In this document: piece after piece, positions 26,046 through 35,584 of the stretch
Layout of the letters: every line of letters begins with the position of its first letter
Numbering within the stretch: position 1 is the stretch's first letter
Origin: Rhizobiaceae bacterium
GTDB lineage: Bacteria; Pseudomonadota; Alphaproteobacteria; Rhizobiales; Rhizobiaceae
Direction: 5' to 3'
DNA: 64,000 nucleotides
NCBI GenBank assembly: GCA_017644105.1
Contig: JAEPMD010000004.1
Coordinates: forward strand, 1-64,000
The notes under the pieces: generated by a model
What the model was told of the DNA's origin: nothing
The model's database searches: none
What the model saw: only the letters and a program-made list of their open reading frames with translations
Made by a program: the position numbers and the translations under genes

Positions 26046-27752
26046 ATGATTAAAGGTCTCATATTTTTTGTAATCGTTCTTGCAATGGGGATTGGCTTTG
26101 CTTGGCTCGCTGATCGCCCCGGTGAAATGCTAATTAATTGGCAAGGCCAGCAGATCGAACTTTCCTTAATGACAGCCGTAAGTCTGATCGTCGCAATCAT
26201 TGTGGCTGTTATGCTAACCTGGTGGATTATCAGAGTAGTTTTGACATCACCTGAGATCATGTCAAAATTTCTGAAAACCAGAAAGCGTGACCGAGGTTAT
26301 AAAGCATTGTCTGACGGATTGATTGCTGCAGGCGCCGGTGATGCGACCATGGCAAAGAAGCTGACCAAGCAGAGCAGAAACCTGCTTGATGAAGACAATG
26401 AGCCATTGTTAAACCTGCTTGAAGTGCAAACCGCGATGATTGACGGCCGCGATGATGATGCCCGCGCTTCGCTTCAAAAAATGGCAGACAAACCTGATAC
26501 AGCAATCTTGGGATTGCGCGGGTTATATCTTGAAGCCAAACGTTTGGGCGCTGGCGAAGCGGCTCGTCAATACGCAATGAAAGCGGCGGATCAAGCACCG
26601 CATTTGTCTTGGGCGAGTGAGGCCGCCATTGAATATTGTGCGCAAGACGCCAATTGGGATGATGCAATCCGCCGTTTGGAAAAACAACGCACTGCGGGCG
26701 TGATTTCAAACGAAGATGCAAAGCGCAAAAAAGCTGTGCTGCTCGCAGGCCGTGCGCTCACGCGATCAGATGGTGAACTGCAAGACATCGGCAAAGATGC
26801 GCAAGCTGCGCTGTCTCTAGCACCTGATCTTGTCCCAGCCGCCACAATTGCCGCAAAAGCGCTGTTCCGTCAGGGCAATCTGCGTAAAGGCTCAAGAATT
26901 CTTGAGAAGCTTTGGAAAGAAAATCCGCACGCTCAGATCGCTGACACTTACGTCAACGCCCGTGTGGGTGACACAGCTGGTGACAAATTAAAACGCGCGC
27001 AGAAATTGGAAAGCCTCAAAGGTAATCAGGTTGAATCATTATTCATCGTTGCCAAGATGGCGCTTGAAACACGCAATTTCGAACTTGCGCGTTCAAAGGT
27101 TGAAGCCGCTGCAAGATTAGATCCCCGTGAAAGCATGTATTTACTTTTAGCTGACATTGAAGAAGCTGAAACTGGGGACCAGGGCCGCGTGCGCCATTGG
27201 TTATCTTGCGCAGTGAAGGCCCCACGTGATCCTCAATGGACAGCCGATGGCTATGTCAGCGATAAATGGGCACCGTTTTCTCCAGTCACCGGGAAATTGG
27301 ATAGCTTTGAGTGGAAAACACCCTTAACAGCCCTCACTGGTCCCGTTGCCGAAGGCGACGTTGCAGAGAACGGTTTCGAGGAAGCCAAATCCAATCTGCC
27401 AGCTATTGCCGCAATGCCGGAAGTTGCGCCGGTAGAAGACGCGGCGGTTGAAGAAGATGTTGTCATTACGGCAGATGATGACAAGGTCATTGAGATCGTG
27501 CCTGATCAGACAACACCGGAAGAAGTTGTTGAAACCTCTGAAGAGACCTCATTGAACGAAACCGAAGCACCTAAGGAAGCGGACACGGAGACAATTGCGG
27601 AAGATGTTCCTGTTACGCCGGAAGCCCCTGCTGACGCAACGGTGCCGGAAGAAGAACCGGTAAAAGAAGTAACAAGTTTGAGAGTTGATGATCCTGGTGT
27701 GGATGAAAACGTGGACGAAGCGGAGAAAAAAGGCCGTTTCAGCTTGTTTTAA
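26046..27752 (+). CDS. hemY: Heme biosynthesis protein HemY (TPR)
   Basis: 568-aa inner-membrane protein with two N-terminal helices (1-22 and about 40-66) forming the HemY_N domain (motif GEMLINWQGQQIELSLMTA between them), followed by tetratricopeptide helices to about residue 430 and then an unusually acidic Glu/Pro/Thr/Val-rich tail of about 130 residues ending EKKGRFSLF. HemY of this type is not protoporphyrinogen oxidase but a TPR protein associated with late heme steps, role unclear. Gene order hemC-hemD-mic60-hemY is typical. The acidic tail is longer than needed for TPR function and probably disordered. Confidence 0.92.
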   Translation: MIKGLIFFVIVLAMGIGFAWLADRPGEMLINWQGQQIELSLMTAVSLIVAIIVAVMLTWWIIRVVLTSPEIMSKFLKTRKRDRGYKALSDGLIAAGAGDATMAKKLTKQSRNLLDEDNEPLLNLLEVQTAMIDGRDDDARASLQKMADKPDTAILGLRGLYLEAKRLGAGEAARQYAMKAADQAPHLSWASEAAIEYCAQDANWDDAIRRLEKQRTAGVISNEDAKRKKAVLLAGRALTRSDGELQDIGKDAQAALSLAPDLVPAATIAAKALFRQGNLRKGSRILEKLWKENPHAQIADTYVNARVGDTAGDKLKRAQKLESLKGNQVESLFIVAKMALETRNFELARSKVEAAARLDPRESMYLLLADIEEAETGDQGRVRHWLSCAVKAPRDPQWTADGYVSDKWAPFSPVTGKLDSFEWKTPLTALTGPVAEGDVAENGFEEAKSNLPAIAAMPEVAPVEDAAVEEDVVITADDDKVIEIVPDQTTPEEVVETSEETSLNETEAPKEADTETIAEDVPVTPEAPADATVPEEEPVKEVTSLRVDDPGVDENVDEAEKKGRFSLF

Positions 27753-27800
27753 TCCCATATAGCAACCATATTCAGCCAACACATTCAGGTTGGAGAAAAA

Positions 27801-28271
27801 ATGCTTATTGATCGGTTGCATCAATTTTTTGAATCCTTGGCACAAGATGATGCGCCGAGTGTCAAAACAGATAAAAACGATCCTCAAGTCGCGGCCACTG
27901 CGCTTTTTCATCATCTAATTGAAGCCGATGGTGAAACCGCGGATAGTGAAACTCAGCGCTTGAAGGAAATTCTAAGTTCAGAATTTGATATCAGTGTTGA
28001 TGAAGCCGTCGCGCTTTATCAGGCAGGGCAAGCCGCAGATAAAGATGCGGTTGATCTTTATTCATTTACCAGCGTACTCAAGGTCAAATTAGACGAACAG
28101 CAGAAAGTTGATCTCGTCGAGATCCTGTGGGACTTGGCCTATGCGGATGGGCATGGCCACGAGCTTGAAGACCATGTGATTTGGCGCATCTCCGATCTTT
28201 TGGGCGTCTCTGCCCGCGAACGTGTTTTAGCAAGACAACGCATTGAGGCTGAGCGTAACCAAAGTTCATGA
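27801..28271 (+). CDS. TerB-like protein (COG4103)
   Basis: 156-aa all-helical protein of the TerB-like family. It has the internal duplication and the acidic metal-binding pattern of that family: FHHLIEADGETADSETQRL in the first half and LWDLAYADGHGHELEDHVIWRI in the second. Despite the TerB name no other ter genes are present, so tellurite resistance is unlikely; the family is a housekeeping protein of unknown function that accompanies hemY in rhizobia, as I recall. Its stop overlaps the start of the amidotransferase by 4 nt (ATGA), implying coupled translation. Confidence 0.88.
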   Translation: MLIDRLHQFFESLAQDDAPSVKTDKNDPQVAATALFHHLIEADGETADSETQRLKEILSSEFDISVDEAVALYQAGQAADKDAVDLYSFTSVLKVKLDEQQKVDLVEILWDLAYADGHGHELEDHVIWRISDLLGVSARERVLARQRIEAERNQSS

Positions 28272-28981
28272 TTGATCTAACTCCCAATTCAAAACCAAAA
28301 ATTCTTGTCGTTTTACACCAGGCCACATCAACACCGGGGCGTGTTGGTCAGCTATTGGTTAAAATGGGATTTGATCTCGATATCAGGCGTCCGCCATTGG
28401 GTGATCCATTGCCTGAAACACTTGCAGACTATCATGGTGCCGTCATGTTCGGCGGGCCCATGAGTGCCAATGATGATTTTGAATATGTCGACCGCGAAAT
28501 CAATTGGCTTGATGTGCCGCTTAAAGAAAACAAGCCGTTTTTGGGTATTTGCTTAGGCGCACAAATGCTGGTCAGACATTTGGGCAAGAAGGTTAATTCT
28601 CATCCGGACAAACTAGTGGAGATAGGCTGGTATCCGCTTGAAGCAACAGATGCGGGCAAAGAATTAATGGACTGGCCAGATATGGTCTATCAGTTCCACC
28701 GAGAAGGTTTTGAATTACCAGATGGCGCTATTCGGTTAGCAGGTTCAAAAGACTATCCCAATCAGGCATTTCGCTATGGCGAGAATACGTGGGCTATTCA
28801 GTTTCATGCAGAGCTTACGCTTGCTATGATGCATCGATGGGTGGTCAAAGCCGAACATCGCTTTGAGCTACCCGGTGCACAGATGGGCCCAAAGCATCTC
28901 AAAGGTCGGCTTTTATATGACCGGGAATTGCTGATCTGGCTTAAAGCATTCCTGCTCAAAGTATTTGGCGAACCACAGTAG
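28268..28981 (+). CDS. Class I glutamine amidotransferase-like protein
   Basis: 237-aa GATase domain protein without a fused synthetase. The catalytic triad is complete: Cys95 in FLGICLGAQM and His179/Glu181 in WAIQFHAELT; VMFGGPMSAND marks the oxyanion region. Stand-alone members of this group (GuaA-type glutaminase, YfeJ-like) have uncertain acceptors. The start ATG overlaps the terB-like stop by 4 nt. It converges on ispG with 17 nt between stops. A typical rhizobial neighbour of the hem cluster rather than a pathway-defined gene. Confidence 0.9.
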   Translation: MIDLTPNSKPKILVVLHQATSTPGRVGQLLVKMGFDLDIRRPPLGDPLPETLADYHGAVMFGGPMSANDDFEYVDREINWLDVPLKENKPFLGICLGAQMLVRHLGKKVNSHPDKLVEIGWYPLEATDAGKELMDWPDMVYQFHREGFELPDGAIRLAGSKDYPNQAFRYGENTWAIQFHAELTLAMMHRWVVKAEHRFELPGAQMGPKHLKGRLLYDRELLIWLKAFLLKVFGEPQ

Positions 28982-28998
28982 CGCTGCAATGCATTGAT

Positions 28999-30231
28999 CT
29001 ACTGATAGTGCTCTTCGATATATTTTTTCACCAGAGCTTCAAAATCCTCAGCGATATTTTCGCCGCGCAATGTGGCTGCTTTCTCACCATCAATAAAGAC
29101 AGGGGCTGCGGGTGTTTCGCCCGTACCTGGGAGTGAAATCCCAATATTGGCGTGTTTTGATTCACCCGGGCCATTTACAATACAGCCCATCACTGCGACC
29201 TGAAGATTTTCAACGCCTGGATATTTCTCGCGCCAAACCGGCATGTTTTTGCGCAAATCACCTTCGATCTTTTGCGCAAGTTCCTGGAATACAGTTGACG
29301 TGGTGCGACCACAGCCCGGACATGCAGCGACAACTGGCAAGAACTGGCGAAAGCCCATGACTTGCAGCAGCTCTTGCGCCACCTGGACTTCACGTGTCCG
29401 ATCACCACCTGGTTCAGGTGTTAGTGAAATACGAACCGTATCTCCAATGCCTTGCTGCAAAACAATACCAAGTGCTGCAGATGACGAGACGATACCCTTT
29501 GATCCCATACCGGCTTCGGTAAGACCCAGATGCAATGCATAGTCACCACGCGCGGCCAATTGCGAGTAAACCGCAATCAGATCCTGAACGCGCGAAACTT
29601 TCGCTGATAGAATGATCTTATCACGCCCGAGGCCAACTTCCTCTGCTAATTGCGCAGATAAAAGCGCCGATTGAATAATCGCTTCATGCATAACTTGATC
29701 AGCGCTTAAGGGAGAACCATTTTTTAAATTCTCATCCATCAAACGCGTGAGCAATTCCTGATCAAGCGAACCCCAGTTTACGCCAATGCGCACGGGTTTA
29801 TCATATTCAATCGCAGTTTCGATGATTTGTGAAAACTGCTTATCCTTCTTGGCTTTGAAACCAACATTACCGGGATTAATGCGGTATTTCGCCAGTGCTT
29901 CCGCGCATGCAGGATGATCGGCTAACAATTTGTGGCCGATATAGTGAAAATCACCAATGAGTGGCACATCGAGCCCCAAACGCTCCAAACGCTCGCGAAT
30001 TTTAGGCACCGCTGCCGCACTTTCATCGCGATCCACGGTTATGCGTACCAATTCAGAACCAGATTTTGCCAAAGCAGCAACTTGCGCGACCGTTGCATCT
30101 ATGTCCGCAGTATCTGTATTTGTCATGGATTGCACAACGATGGGCGCATTGCCGCCTACTGTGACACCACCAACTTTAACCGCGACAGAATTTCTGCGTG
30201 GCTTTGGACCTAGATCTAAACATTCAGACAT
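28999..30231 (-). CDS. ispG: 4-hydroxy-3-methylbut-2-enyl diphosphate synthase (GcpE)
   Basis: 410-aa iron-sulfur enzyme of the non-mevalonate isoprenoid pathway, making HMBPP from MEcPP. TIM-barrel N-domain ([36 protein letters not shown]) and C-terminal [4Fe-4S] domain with the cysteines of ACPGCGRTT and [19 protein letters not shown]. Flavodoxin- or ferredoxin-dependent bacterial type without insert. The start is placed at the ATG giving [15 protein letters not shown]; the frame runs 24 codons further upstream through non-conserved sequence. The 121-nt gap upstream to the MFS gene holds a perfect TTGACA hexamer on the minus strand but no convincing -10. Confidence 0.96.
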   Translation of the reverse strand: MSECLDLGPKPRRNSVAVKVGGVTVGGNAPIVVQSMTNTDTADIDATVAQVAALAKSGSELVRITVDRDESAAAVPKIRERLERLGLDVPLIGDFHYIGHKLLADHPACAEALAKYRINPGNVGFKAKKDKQFSQIIETAIEYDKPVRIGVNWGSLDQELLTRLMDENLKNGSPLSADQVMHEAIIQSALLSAQLAEEVGLGRDKIILSAKVSRVQDLIAVYSQLAARGDYALHLGLTEAGMGSKGIVSSSAALGIVLQQGIGDTVRISLTPEPGGDRTREVQVAQELLQVMGFRQFLPVVAACPGCGRTTSTVFQELAQKIEGDLRKNMPVWREKYPGVENLQVAVMGCIVNGPGESKHANIGISLPGTGETPAAPVFIDGEKAATLRGENIAEDFEALVKKYIEEHYQ

Positions 30232-30352
30232 CGGAAACCTTTGTTCAATGAAGCTAAAACAAGCGTGGATTTGCTGCCCCAGAAGTGGGAAATTGCAATC
30301 CAATTGTCAACAGCTGCAGATATTATAGGAAAAGAAAACAGCCAATTCGTGA

Positions 30353-31561
30353 CTATTTGTCACCGTCTAGAATTGCATTCTTTGTTTCAGCTGCGTCCTC
30401 ATCATTTCGCGTATCCGCGTGTCGCACCGTCCAAACCAGGAAAAACACAATCAAAAGGCAAAATGGCATGATGCCATAGACCACTGTGTAGTTCCATGTT
30501 TGCGCAATAAACCCAAATAAAGGCGGCGCCAACAATATCCCGCCATAACCAACTGTTGTCACCATGGATACGGCAATCCCACCGGGGATATTTGGCACAT
30601 TACCAGCGGCTGAGATGGCGATTGGGAACAAATTCGCTAAGCCAATTCCCGACACGAAAAAACCAAATACAGCGACATAAGGCGATGATGAGAGCGTGAT
30701 AAGCGAAAACCCGATAATCGCCGTTACAACGGAAAACCGCAAAGTTTGCTCGGCACCAAATCGTTTCCGTAAGTGATCGCCTGAGAAGCGCATAATCGCC
30801 ATAGCCGTCGAAGTTGCTGCAAATCCGGTTCCTGCCCAGGCAATGGAAACACCGCGCTCAGTATTTAAAAAGAGCGCGCTCCAATCGATGATCATGCCTT
30901 CGGGCACAACGGAAAATAATGCCACCACGCCGAGCAAATAGGGTAAGACAACTCTGGGGAACTGAAGCTTCGGCTTTTCCTCTTCTTCGGATAACCCAAC
31001 GCGTTTTTGCAGTCTCGGCACGGCATAGAAAAACAGGCTAAGAAACACCACTTGCCAGAAGAGACCATGACCTACTTCGCCGAAAAACGACAATGTAAAA
31101 CCGCCAATCAAAGCACTGACCAAAGCACCAATGCTCCAAAAACCATGGCAAGACGACATGATGGGAAAGCGATGCTGTTTTTCAACTTCGATCACATTGG
31201 AATTCATGGCGACATCCATGCCAGCCCATGTGGCACCAAACAAAAACATGACGACAACTGCTGACCAAAATTCCGGCACGATTGTTAACAACGGAATGCC
31301 AAAGGAACAGATAAAGGCCAGATATTTGATCGGGAGCCGCGTCCCATTTCGAGCCACAAAGGCACCCACAAATGGCATGCTGATCAGCGAGCCAAATCCG
31401 AGCGCTAAGATGATTAAACCGATCTGACTTTCTGTCAAATCGAGCCGTGCTTTAAACGAGGGTATCATCGGCGCCCATGCACCAATCAACATTCCATTGA
31501 TAAAAAACAAGATCGAAACTGCGATACGCGCAGGGGGCATCGGGCCAAGAATTTTTTGCAT
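30353..31561 (-). CDS. MFS transporter
   Basis: 402-aa major facilitator with about 12 membrane helices in two six-helix halves. The N-terminal FFINGMLIGAWAPMIPSFKARL and LIILALGFGSLISMPFVGAFVARNGTRL (motif A-like) resemble the YbjJ/fucose-permease-like group found in rhizobia. Substrate unknown. The ATG at 31561 is preferred over a TTG 12 nt upstream; neither has a clear SD. It is 180 nt downstream of the EamA gene on the same strand, so probably separate from the ABC/EamA operon, and upstream of ispG. Confidence 0.88.
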   Translation of the reverse strand: MQKILGPMPPARIAVSILFFINGMLIGAWAPMIPSFKARLDLTESQIGLIILALGFGSLISMPFVGAFVARNGTRLPIKYLAFICSFGIPLLTIVPEFWSAVVVMFLFGATWAGMDVAMNSNVIEVEKQHRFPIMSSCHGFWSIGALVSALIGGFTLSFFGEVGHGLFWQVVFLSLFFYAVPRLQKRVGLSEEEEKPKLQFPRVVLPYLLGVVALFSVVPEGMIIDWSALFLNTERGVSIAWAGTGFAATSTAMAIMRFSGDHLRKRFGAEQTLRFSVVTAIIGFSLITLSSSPYVAVFGFFVSGIGLANLFPIAISAAGNVPNIPGGIAVSMVTTVGYGGILLAPPLFGFIAQTWNYTVVYGIMPFCLLIVFFLVWTVRHADTRNDEDAAETKNAILDGDK

Positions 31562-31741
31562 AAGGATAACCAAAAAAAGAAACCAGACTGCAGCTAAACA
31601 CCATTATTGGGGACTTAGCAATCACTCATTTTTGTTACGTTAATTATGGGTCTTTTGGGAGAAAGGGTAAAATTCCTTTTTTAAGACCTAAACTTATTTT
31701 TGTTATAACTACATAAGCAAAAAAATTGGACAGAACTGGGC

Positions 31742-32665
31742 CTAATGTTCGAATTTCTGGTTCTCTATCGTATTGGCTCTTCTGATTTTTCCTTCTAGAG
31801 CGGCTATAGCAACACCAGTTAAAATGATTGGTAACGCCAAAAGAAATGCCGGTGAAAGTGGTAGACTGAAAATAAGGACATCCGCTAAAACCACCCAAAT
31901 AAGAGTAACATATTCAAAAGGTGCCATGCGGGAAGCCTCAGCATATTTAAATGCCAAAGTCATTGCTATATGCGCGAAACCACCAAAAAGCCCCGCAAGT
32001 ATGAGAAGGATTAAGGTCTGAGTCTCAGGCATGATCCAATTGCCGCTCCACAAAGTGACAAGTCCACCGAGCGTCGACGTCACCGCAAAATAGAATGCAA
32101 TGGTTCCCGGGCTCTCGCCGAACCTTGCAAGCTTTCGTGTCATAGGGAGAGCAAGTGCGGTCAGTATTGCGGTGATGACACCTAATGCCAAACCGATCAG
32201 GCGGCGCATATCTAACTCCTGGACACCAAGCTCCGGCAAAACCAAAACAACAACACCCGCTAGTCCAAAGGCGATACCACAAACACGGAATGTTGTTATA
32301 CGCTCTCCCAAGAGCATAACGCCAGCAATGGCGGTGAGTATCGGGGAAAGATAACTGATCAGTGTAGCCTCAGCGACAGGCAAGCGTGCAATTGTAGCAA
32401 AAGATGTAAACATTGCCGCCACCCCAAAGATCGAGCTTAGCACATGCCCCCACGGGCGGTTACTGCGTAACCCGTGAGGGAACTCACCACGGATATGTAA
32501 AAATATGACAAGTGGGAATAATGCGAAGGCAGAACGAAAGAATACGATCTCGCCAAGTGGGACTTCTTCACTAACCATCTTGACCACAACGACCATCGCG
32601 GCAAATAAAAGGCCGGATAAAATGCGCAAGGCAATGCCAAATTCTTCGCTTTTTCTATAAAACAT
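31742..32665 (-). CDS. EamA/DMT-family transporter
   Basis: 307-aa permease with ten hydrophobic helices in two EamA repeats (residues about 12-145 and 155-290). Typical signatures are FFRSAFALFPLVIFL, ATLISYLSPILTAIAGVMLLGERIT in repeat one and MAPFEYVTLIWVVLADVLIF in repeat two. Most relatives export metabolites. It starts 11 nt after the stop of the ABC ATPase gene and so is almost certainly part of the same operon as the FecBCD-type importer. In Pseudomonas aeruginosa an EamA protein (CntI) exports the metallophore pseudopaline, which makes this linkage interesting, but no metallophore synthase is present here. Confidence 0.9.
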   Translation of the reverse strand: MFYRKSEEFGIALRILSGLLFAAMVVVVKMVSEEVPLGEIVFFRSAFALFPLVIFLHIRGEFPHGLRSNRPWGHVLSSIFGVAAMFTSFATIARLPVAEATLISYLSPILTAIAGVMLLGERITTFRVCGIAFGLAGVVVLVLPELGVQELDMRRLIGLALGVITAILTALALPMTRKLARFGESPGTIAFYFAVTSTLGGLVTLWSGNWIMPETQTLILLILAGLFGGFAHIAMTLAFKYAEASRMAPFEYVTLIWVVLADVLIFSLPLSPAFLLALPIILTGVAIAALEGKIRRANTIENQKFEH

Positions 32666-32676
32666 AAAACTCTTGC

Positions 32677-33450
32677 TTACTGATCACGATAGGATTTTGC
32701 GAAAGTCAAAATGGGATGATCAAAATGTGTGGTGGTGGTTTGATGCGTTGCGACGTGAAAAACAGGATCTATAACATCAGAGACTAAAACCGCTTTTGGT
32801 TCACCATAAGCAACTAGCTGACCCTTATTCAGAACCGCCACCCTATCGCAGACAAAAGCATGATTAAGATCGTGCAACGCGAGAGCCACCGTTGTACTTT
32901 GACGTGCAACCCAGTCAATAATTGCTATTTGATGATGGATGTCTAAGTGATTGGTTGGTTCATCTAATAAGAATATCTGCGGTGTTTGTGCCAAAACACG
33001 TGCGATATGCACTCGTTGCCGTTCACCGCCAGAGAGTGTGTTAAATTGTTGGGATGCATATCCGCTTATTGCCATTTCACACATGGCGTTTTCGACGATT
33101 TTCTTATCTTTGCTTCCAAATGGTGACATGAGCGAAAGCCAAGGCGTCCGCCCAAGTTTTACAGCATCATAAACAGCAATTGCGTCTGTTGTACTTGCAT
33201 CTTGAGATACAAAACCCAATCGTTGCGCCAATTTGCGAGGTGATAAATTTCCAACTTCATTATCATCAACGATTACTTGTCCACAATCTGGCTTCAACAG
33301 ACCAGCAATCACCCGTAACAGTGTTGATTTTCCTGATCCGTTTGGTCCAACGAGCGCCAAGGACTGGCCAGACTCGATTTCCAAAGACACGTCCTTTAAG
33401 ATTGGTTTTTGTTGAATGGATAGAGAGATATTTTTAACTTGTACGTGCAC
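32677..33450 (-). CDS. FecE/BtuD-type ABC transporter ATP-binding protein
   Basis: 257-aa ATPase of the iron-siderophore/heme/B12 importer class. Walker A VGPNGSGKST, Q-loop FVSQDAS, signature LSGGERQRVHIARVLAQ, Walker B IFLLDEPTNHLD and H-loop LALHDLNH are intact. The start is set at GTG 33450 because a GGAG lies six nt upstream; the ATG at 33477 would have no SD. It overlaps the permease gene by 17 nt, indicating coupling. Together with the two upstream genes it forms a complete periplasmic-binding-protein-dependent importer, followed by the EamA gene. Confidence 0.93.
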   Translation of the reverse strand: MHVQVKNISLSIQQKPILKDVSLEIESGQSLALVGPNGSGKSTLLRVIAGLLKPDCGQVIVDDNEVGNLSPRKLAQRLGFVSQDASTTDAIAVYDAVKLGRTPWLSLMSPFGSKDKKIVENAMCEMAISGYASQQFNTLSGGERQRVHIARVLAQTPQIFLLDEPTNHLDIHHQIAIIDWVARQSTTVALALHDLNHAFVCDRVAVLNKGQLVAYGEPKAVLVSDVIDPVFHVATHQTTTTHFDHPILTFAKSYRDQ

Positions 33451-34489
33451 GTGAACTCCGAACCAAAATGATAGCAAAAGCTGGAGCGCCGACCAACGCT
33501 GTGACTACACCAATTGGAAGTGACTGTCCGGGAATAAGCGTACGTGCGATAATATCTGCGATAATCAAAAACACACCACCTGCGAGAGCAGTTGCTGGGA
33601 TTAGCAGAACATGGCGCACGCCAACCAGGAAGCGCATAGCATGAGGCACTACCAAACCAACAAAGCCAATCGCGCCGGTTAAAGACACCATAACAGCGGT
33701 TAGTAAAGCTGCTGTACCGATTAAAATCGTCATAACCCAACTGGTACGAATACCCATGGACTGCGCAGCCTCACGCCCAAATGTCATGGCGTCCAAAGCA
33801 CGTGAATGAAGATAGATTATGACTGCTCCAATCATTGCAATGGGTACTGCAAGATAAACGTCCGGCCATCTGCTACCAGATAAATTTCCCATCATCCAGA
33901 ACATAATTCCACGTGCTTGATTGGCATCTGCGGATTTTGCGATAATCAACGCCGTAAGCGCATGAAACAGTTGTGCCCCTGCCACGCCGGCAAGCAGTAG
34001 CGCCAAGCTAGACGTTGCACCCGGACTATTACCCTTTGACAATCGAGCCAGCCACGCCACAAAACCAAAAGCTAATAACGCACCAATAAACGCGCCACCC
34101 GATAGAGAAAGCATACCTGCACCAAAGCCCAGTATCGCAACTGCAACTGCACCAGTTGATGCACCTGCGGATAGGCCCAAAATATATGGATCAGACAATG
34201 GGTTGCGCAGAAGCGCCTGCAAGACAACACCACTCAGAGCAAGTGATACACCACATGCCATCGCAATAATTGCTCGTGGGAGCCTGTAACTCCAGAGGAT
34301 TCCGTGATCAATCGGATTTACTTCTGGCGCAGGATATCCTGCCTCAATTTTTAGAACATTCCAAATAGTGTATAAGGGGATAGGTGTTTCACCAATCACC
34401 AAGGCAGCACCAAGTGCCCCCATCAATATCACGAGGCTGATCAGTATTGAAACGGCGGGTTTTAACCCGCCGATTGTATTTTCTATCAC
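33434..34489 (-). CDS. FecCD/BtuC-type ABC transporter permease
   Basis: 351-aa permease of the FecCD family with about ten membrane helices. Signatures include YRLPRAIIAMACGVSLALSG, QALLRNPLSDPYILGLSAGA and SLTGAIGFVGLVVPHAMRFL with the coupling-helix region, and RTLIPGQSLPIGVVTALVGAP. A single permease gene implies a homodimeric channel as in BtuC. It overlaps the binding-protein gene by 4 nt (ATGA) and the ATPase gene by 17 nt. Confidence 0.94.
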   Translation of the reverse strand: MIENTIGGLKPAVSILISLVILMGALGAALVIGETPIPLYTIWNVLKIEAGYPAPEVNPIDHGILWSYRLPRAIIAMACGVSLALSGVVLQALLRNPLSDPYILGLSAGASTGAVAVAILGFGAGMLSLSGGAFIGALLAFGFVAWLARLSKGNSPGATSSLALLLAGVAGAQLFHALTALIIAKSADANQARGIMFWMMGNLSGSRWPDVYLAVPIAMIGAVIIYLHSRALDAMTFGREAAQSMGIRTSWVMTILIGTAALLTAVMVSLTGAIGFVGLVVPHAMRFLVGVRHVLLIPATALAGGVFLIIADIIARTLIPGQSLPIGVVTALVGAPAFAIILVRSSRARTS

Positions 34490-35505
34490 TGAGTAGCAGC
34501 CTGCTTTGCCATTGCATCAGCCATCAGTTCAAGACCTGAAACTGTGCGGATAGTGGCGTCCATAGCGTGTGCATCAAGAACAATAATTCGGCCCTCTTTT
34601 ACGGCTTCCATTTGACTTGCAACTGGATCAGTTTTCAAGAACTCCATTTTCACCTCAATAGCGTCAGCGGGGAATTTGCGGCGCTGCAAGTCTGCCAACA
34701 CGATGTAGGTTGGGTTTGCTTTTGCAAGCGTTTCCCAACCAACAGTAGGCCATTCTTCGCTTGATGTTACGACGTTCTCAATGCCAAGTTGTTCCATGAT
34801 GAAAGCAGGGGCACCTTTAGCGCCGGCAACATATGGATCAGCGTCCATTTTTGCACTTGAGAACCAGAACATCGCAGAGATATCTTTTAGTTCTAGCGAT
34901 TTTGCTCTTTCAATCGCAGCCATCTCACGTGCTTTAAGATCAGCGACAGCTTTTTCGCCAGCTTCTGGCACACCAAAGATTTGAGAAAGCTCAGTAAGAC
35001 CACGATAAATAATATCAGTTGAGATCAGGTTCTCGCGAGTACCGTCAACACCAACTGAATTATCTTTTCCAACACAATCTGCAGGCCAGATATATGTTGG
35101 AACGCTCAAGTCATGGAACTGCTCCCGCGTACCAACAGAACCTTTTGGACCGACATACCATTCATATTGGCTTGTTACGAGGCCGGGGCGTTTATTGACG
35201 ACCGCTTCAAAACTTGGTGTATTATCTGCTAGACGTTCGATCTTTGCATTAGCTTCCGCATATTCTGGCAATACATCAGTGAACCAAACTGCTGTTCCTG
35301 CAACCTTATCAGCAAGGCCAAGCACATACATCGCTTCGGTTGCAGCTTGCCCGATAGTTACCGCACTGCCAGGCGCACCGTCAAATGTGAGTTCGTGACC
35401 GCAGTTTTCGAGATTAAACGGATATTGTTCGGCAACGGCGCCAACGGAAGAAGTTGCTAAGAATGCAAAGGCAAGGGGGATTAGTTTTGATGAAATTTGT
35501 TTCAT
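34486..35505 (-). CDS. FecB-type periplasmic substrate-binding protein
   Basis: 339 aa with a Sec signal peptide (MKQISSKLIPLAFAFLATSS, cleavage near VGAVA/EQ) and a class III (BtuF/FecB/FhuD) two-lobe domain: VTIGQAATEAMYVLGLADKVAG opens it, VGWETLAKANPTYIVLAD lies in the second lobe and VKEGRIIVLDAHAMDATIRTVSG near the end. Mature Cys in ENCGHEL and ADCVG could form a disulfide. No lipobox is seen, so it is soluble. Ligand class is iron siderophore, B12, heme or another metal chelate. The ATG at 35505 gives a clean signal peptide; the frame extends to 35577. Its promoter region has a Zur-like operator 83 nt upstream, so a zinc-starvation role is the leading guess. Confidence 0.9.
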   Translation of the reverse strand: MKQISSKLIPLAFAFLATSSVGAVAEQYPFNLENCGHELTFDGAPGSAVTIGQAATEAMYVLGLADKVAGTAVWFTDVLPEYAEANAKIERLADNTPSFEAVVNKRPGLVTSQYEWYVGPKGSVGTREQFHDLSVPTYIWPADCVGKDNSVGVDGTRENLISTDIIYRGLTELSQIFGVPEAGEKAVADLKAREMAAIERAKSLELKDISAMFWFSSAKMDADPYVAGAKGAPAFIMEQLGIENVVTSSEEWPTVGWETLAKANPTYIVLADLQRRKFPADAIEVKMEFLKTDPVASQMEAVKEGRIIVLDAHAMDATIRTVSGLELMADAMAKQAATQ

Positions 35506-35584
35506 TAGAGTTGTTCCAGTCAGATGTGTTTTCATCAGATTGATGAATTTAGAAAGGCGACCAAGTAGTTTTTTCAATCAACCA

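Noticed and set aside
27801-28271. Tellurite resistance or phage-defence Ter cluster
   Set aside because: Only a lone TerB-like gene in a conserved housekeeping context; no TerC, TerD, TerE or TerY neighbours.
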